Shown: one piece after another, positions 34,574 through 34,636 of the stretch | How positions within the stretch are numbered: the stretch's first letter is position 1 | Layout of the letters: each line of letters begins with the position of its first letter | Origin: Bacteroidota bacterium | Lineage (GTDB): Bacteria; Bacteroidota; Bacteroidia; Bacteroidales; F082 | Direction: 5' to 3' | NCBI GenBank assembly: GCA_016845105.1 | Contig: JAERTF010000055.1 | Location: 1 to 34,636, forward strand | Length of the DNA stretch: 34,636 nt | Made by a program: the position numbers and the translations under genes | Notes under the pieces: model-generated | What the model was told of the DNA's origin: nothing | The model's input: the letters and a program-made list of their open reading frames with translations, nothing else | Database searches by the model: none

Positions 34574-34636
34574 CAATTTATATTGATTCTAAATAGAAGT
34601 CAATTAATTTATCTAATACTGATAATAGTAATATGA

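Overview
The window looks like a chromosomal stretch of an AT-rich, probably anaerobic and fermentative member of the Bacteroidota. Four kinds of evidence point there. Two large secreted proteins end in a type IX secretion (T9SS) type-A tail and a third ends in a FlgD-like tail. Several genes are preceded by the Bacteroidota -7 promoter element TAnnTTTG. The CRISPR repeat is the 46-bp GTTGTG/CACAAC class typical of type II-C systems in this phylum. The families DUF6515 and DUF2092 are common there. Genus cannot be read from the sequence; a marine or sediment Bacteroidales/Marinilabiliales-like organism is a guess.

Layout. (1) 1-1658 is the right end of a CRISPR array: 22 identical repeats and 21 full spacers. 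No cas gene or tracrRNA was recognised, so these would lie to the left or elsewhere. The first 140 bases are identical to the last 140 bases of the array, which is either a real spacer-block duplication or an assembly edge. (2) 1783-3456 is ettA, a translation-throttle ABC-F ATPase. (3) 3583-5486 holds a membrane-anchored PhoB/OmpR-type regulator divergent from a secreted SRPBCC-like protein. Between them are four TTTAC repeats spaced 11, 11 and 10 bp, a likely operator. (4) 5615-14418, all on the minus strand, is a hydrogen-metabolism locus: rex, then a trimeric NAD-linked [FeFe] hydrogenase (NuoE-, NuoF- and HydA-like subunits), a PAS-containing sensory hydrogenase, a GNAT acetyltransferase and a SpoIIE-type phosphatase. 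A shared 25-bp palindromic motif precedes both rex and the hydrogenase operon. The likely logic is that Rex senses NADH/NAD+ and derepresses hydrogenase when NADH accumulates, while the sensory hydrogenase and phosphatase read out H2 or redox state. No hydEFG maturases are present here.

(5) 14581-19659: a small unknown protein with a near-perfect promoter, a secreted S9-type hydrolase, and a 1073-aa T9SS cargo protein. (6) 19833-24357: tRNA-Gln(CUG) with its terminator and a 15-bp copy of its 3' end, a T9SS GH18-like chitinase, a GNAT gene broken by one in-frame TAG, and glnS. (7) 24681-29845: a small exported protein with a strong terminator, a ClC-type H+/Cl- antiporter, a secreted beta-helix protein, and a second ABC-F protein with one canonical and one fully degenerate ATP site. 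(8) 29872-34521, minus strand: a DUF2092/DUF6515 pair, a HAD-family lipoprotein, an 81-bp palindromic repeat and an arylsulfatase.

Most of the window is housekeeping plus polymer degradation and fermentation. The least ordinary parts are the CRISPR array with promoter-like sequence inside every repeat, the phased-repeat operator of the membrane regulator, the Rex/hydrogenase/phosphatase locus and the asymmetric ABC-F protein. No clearly new defence or mobile system was found.
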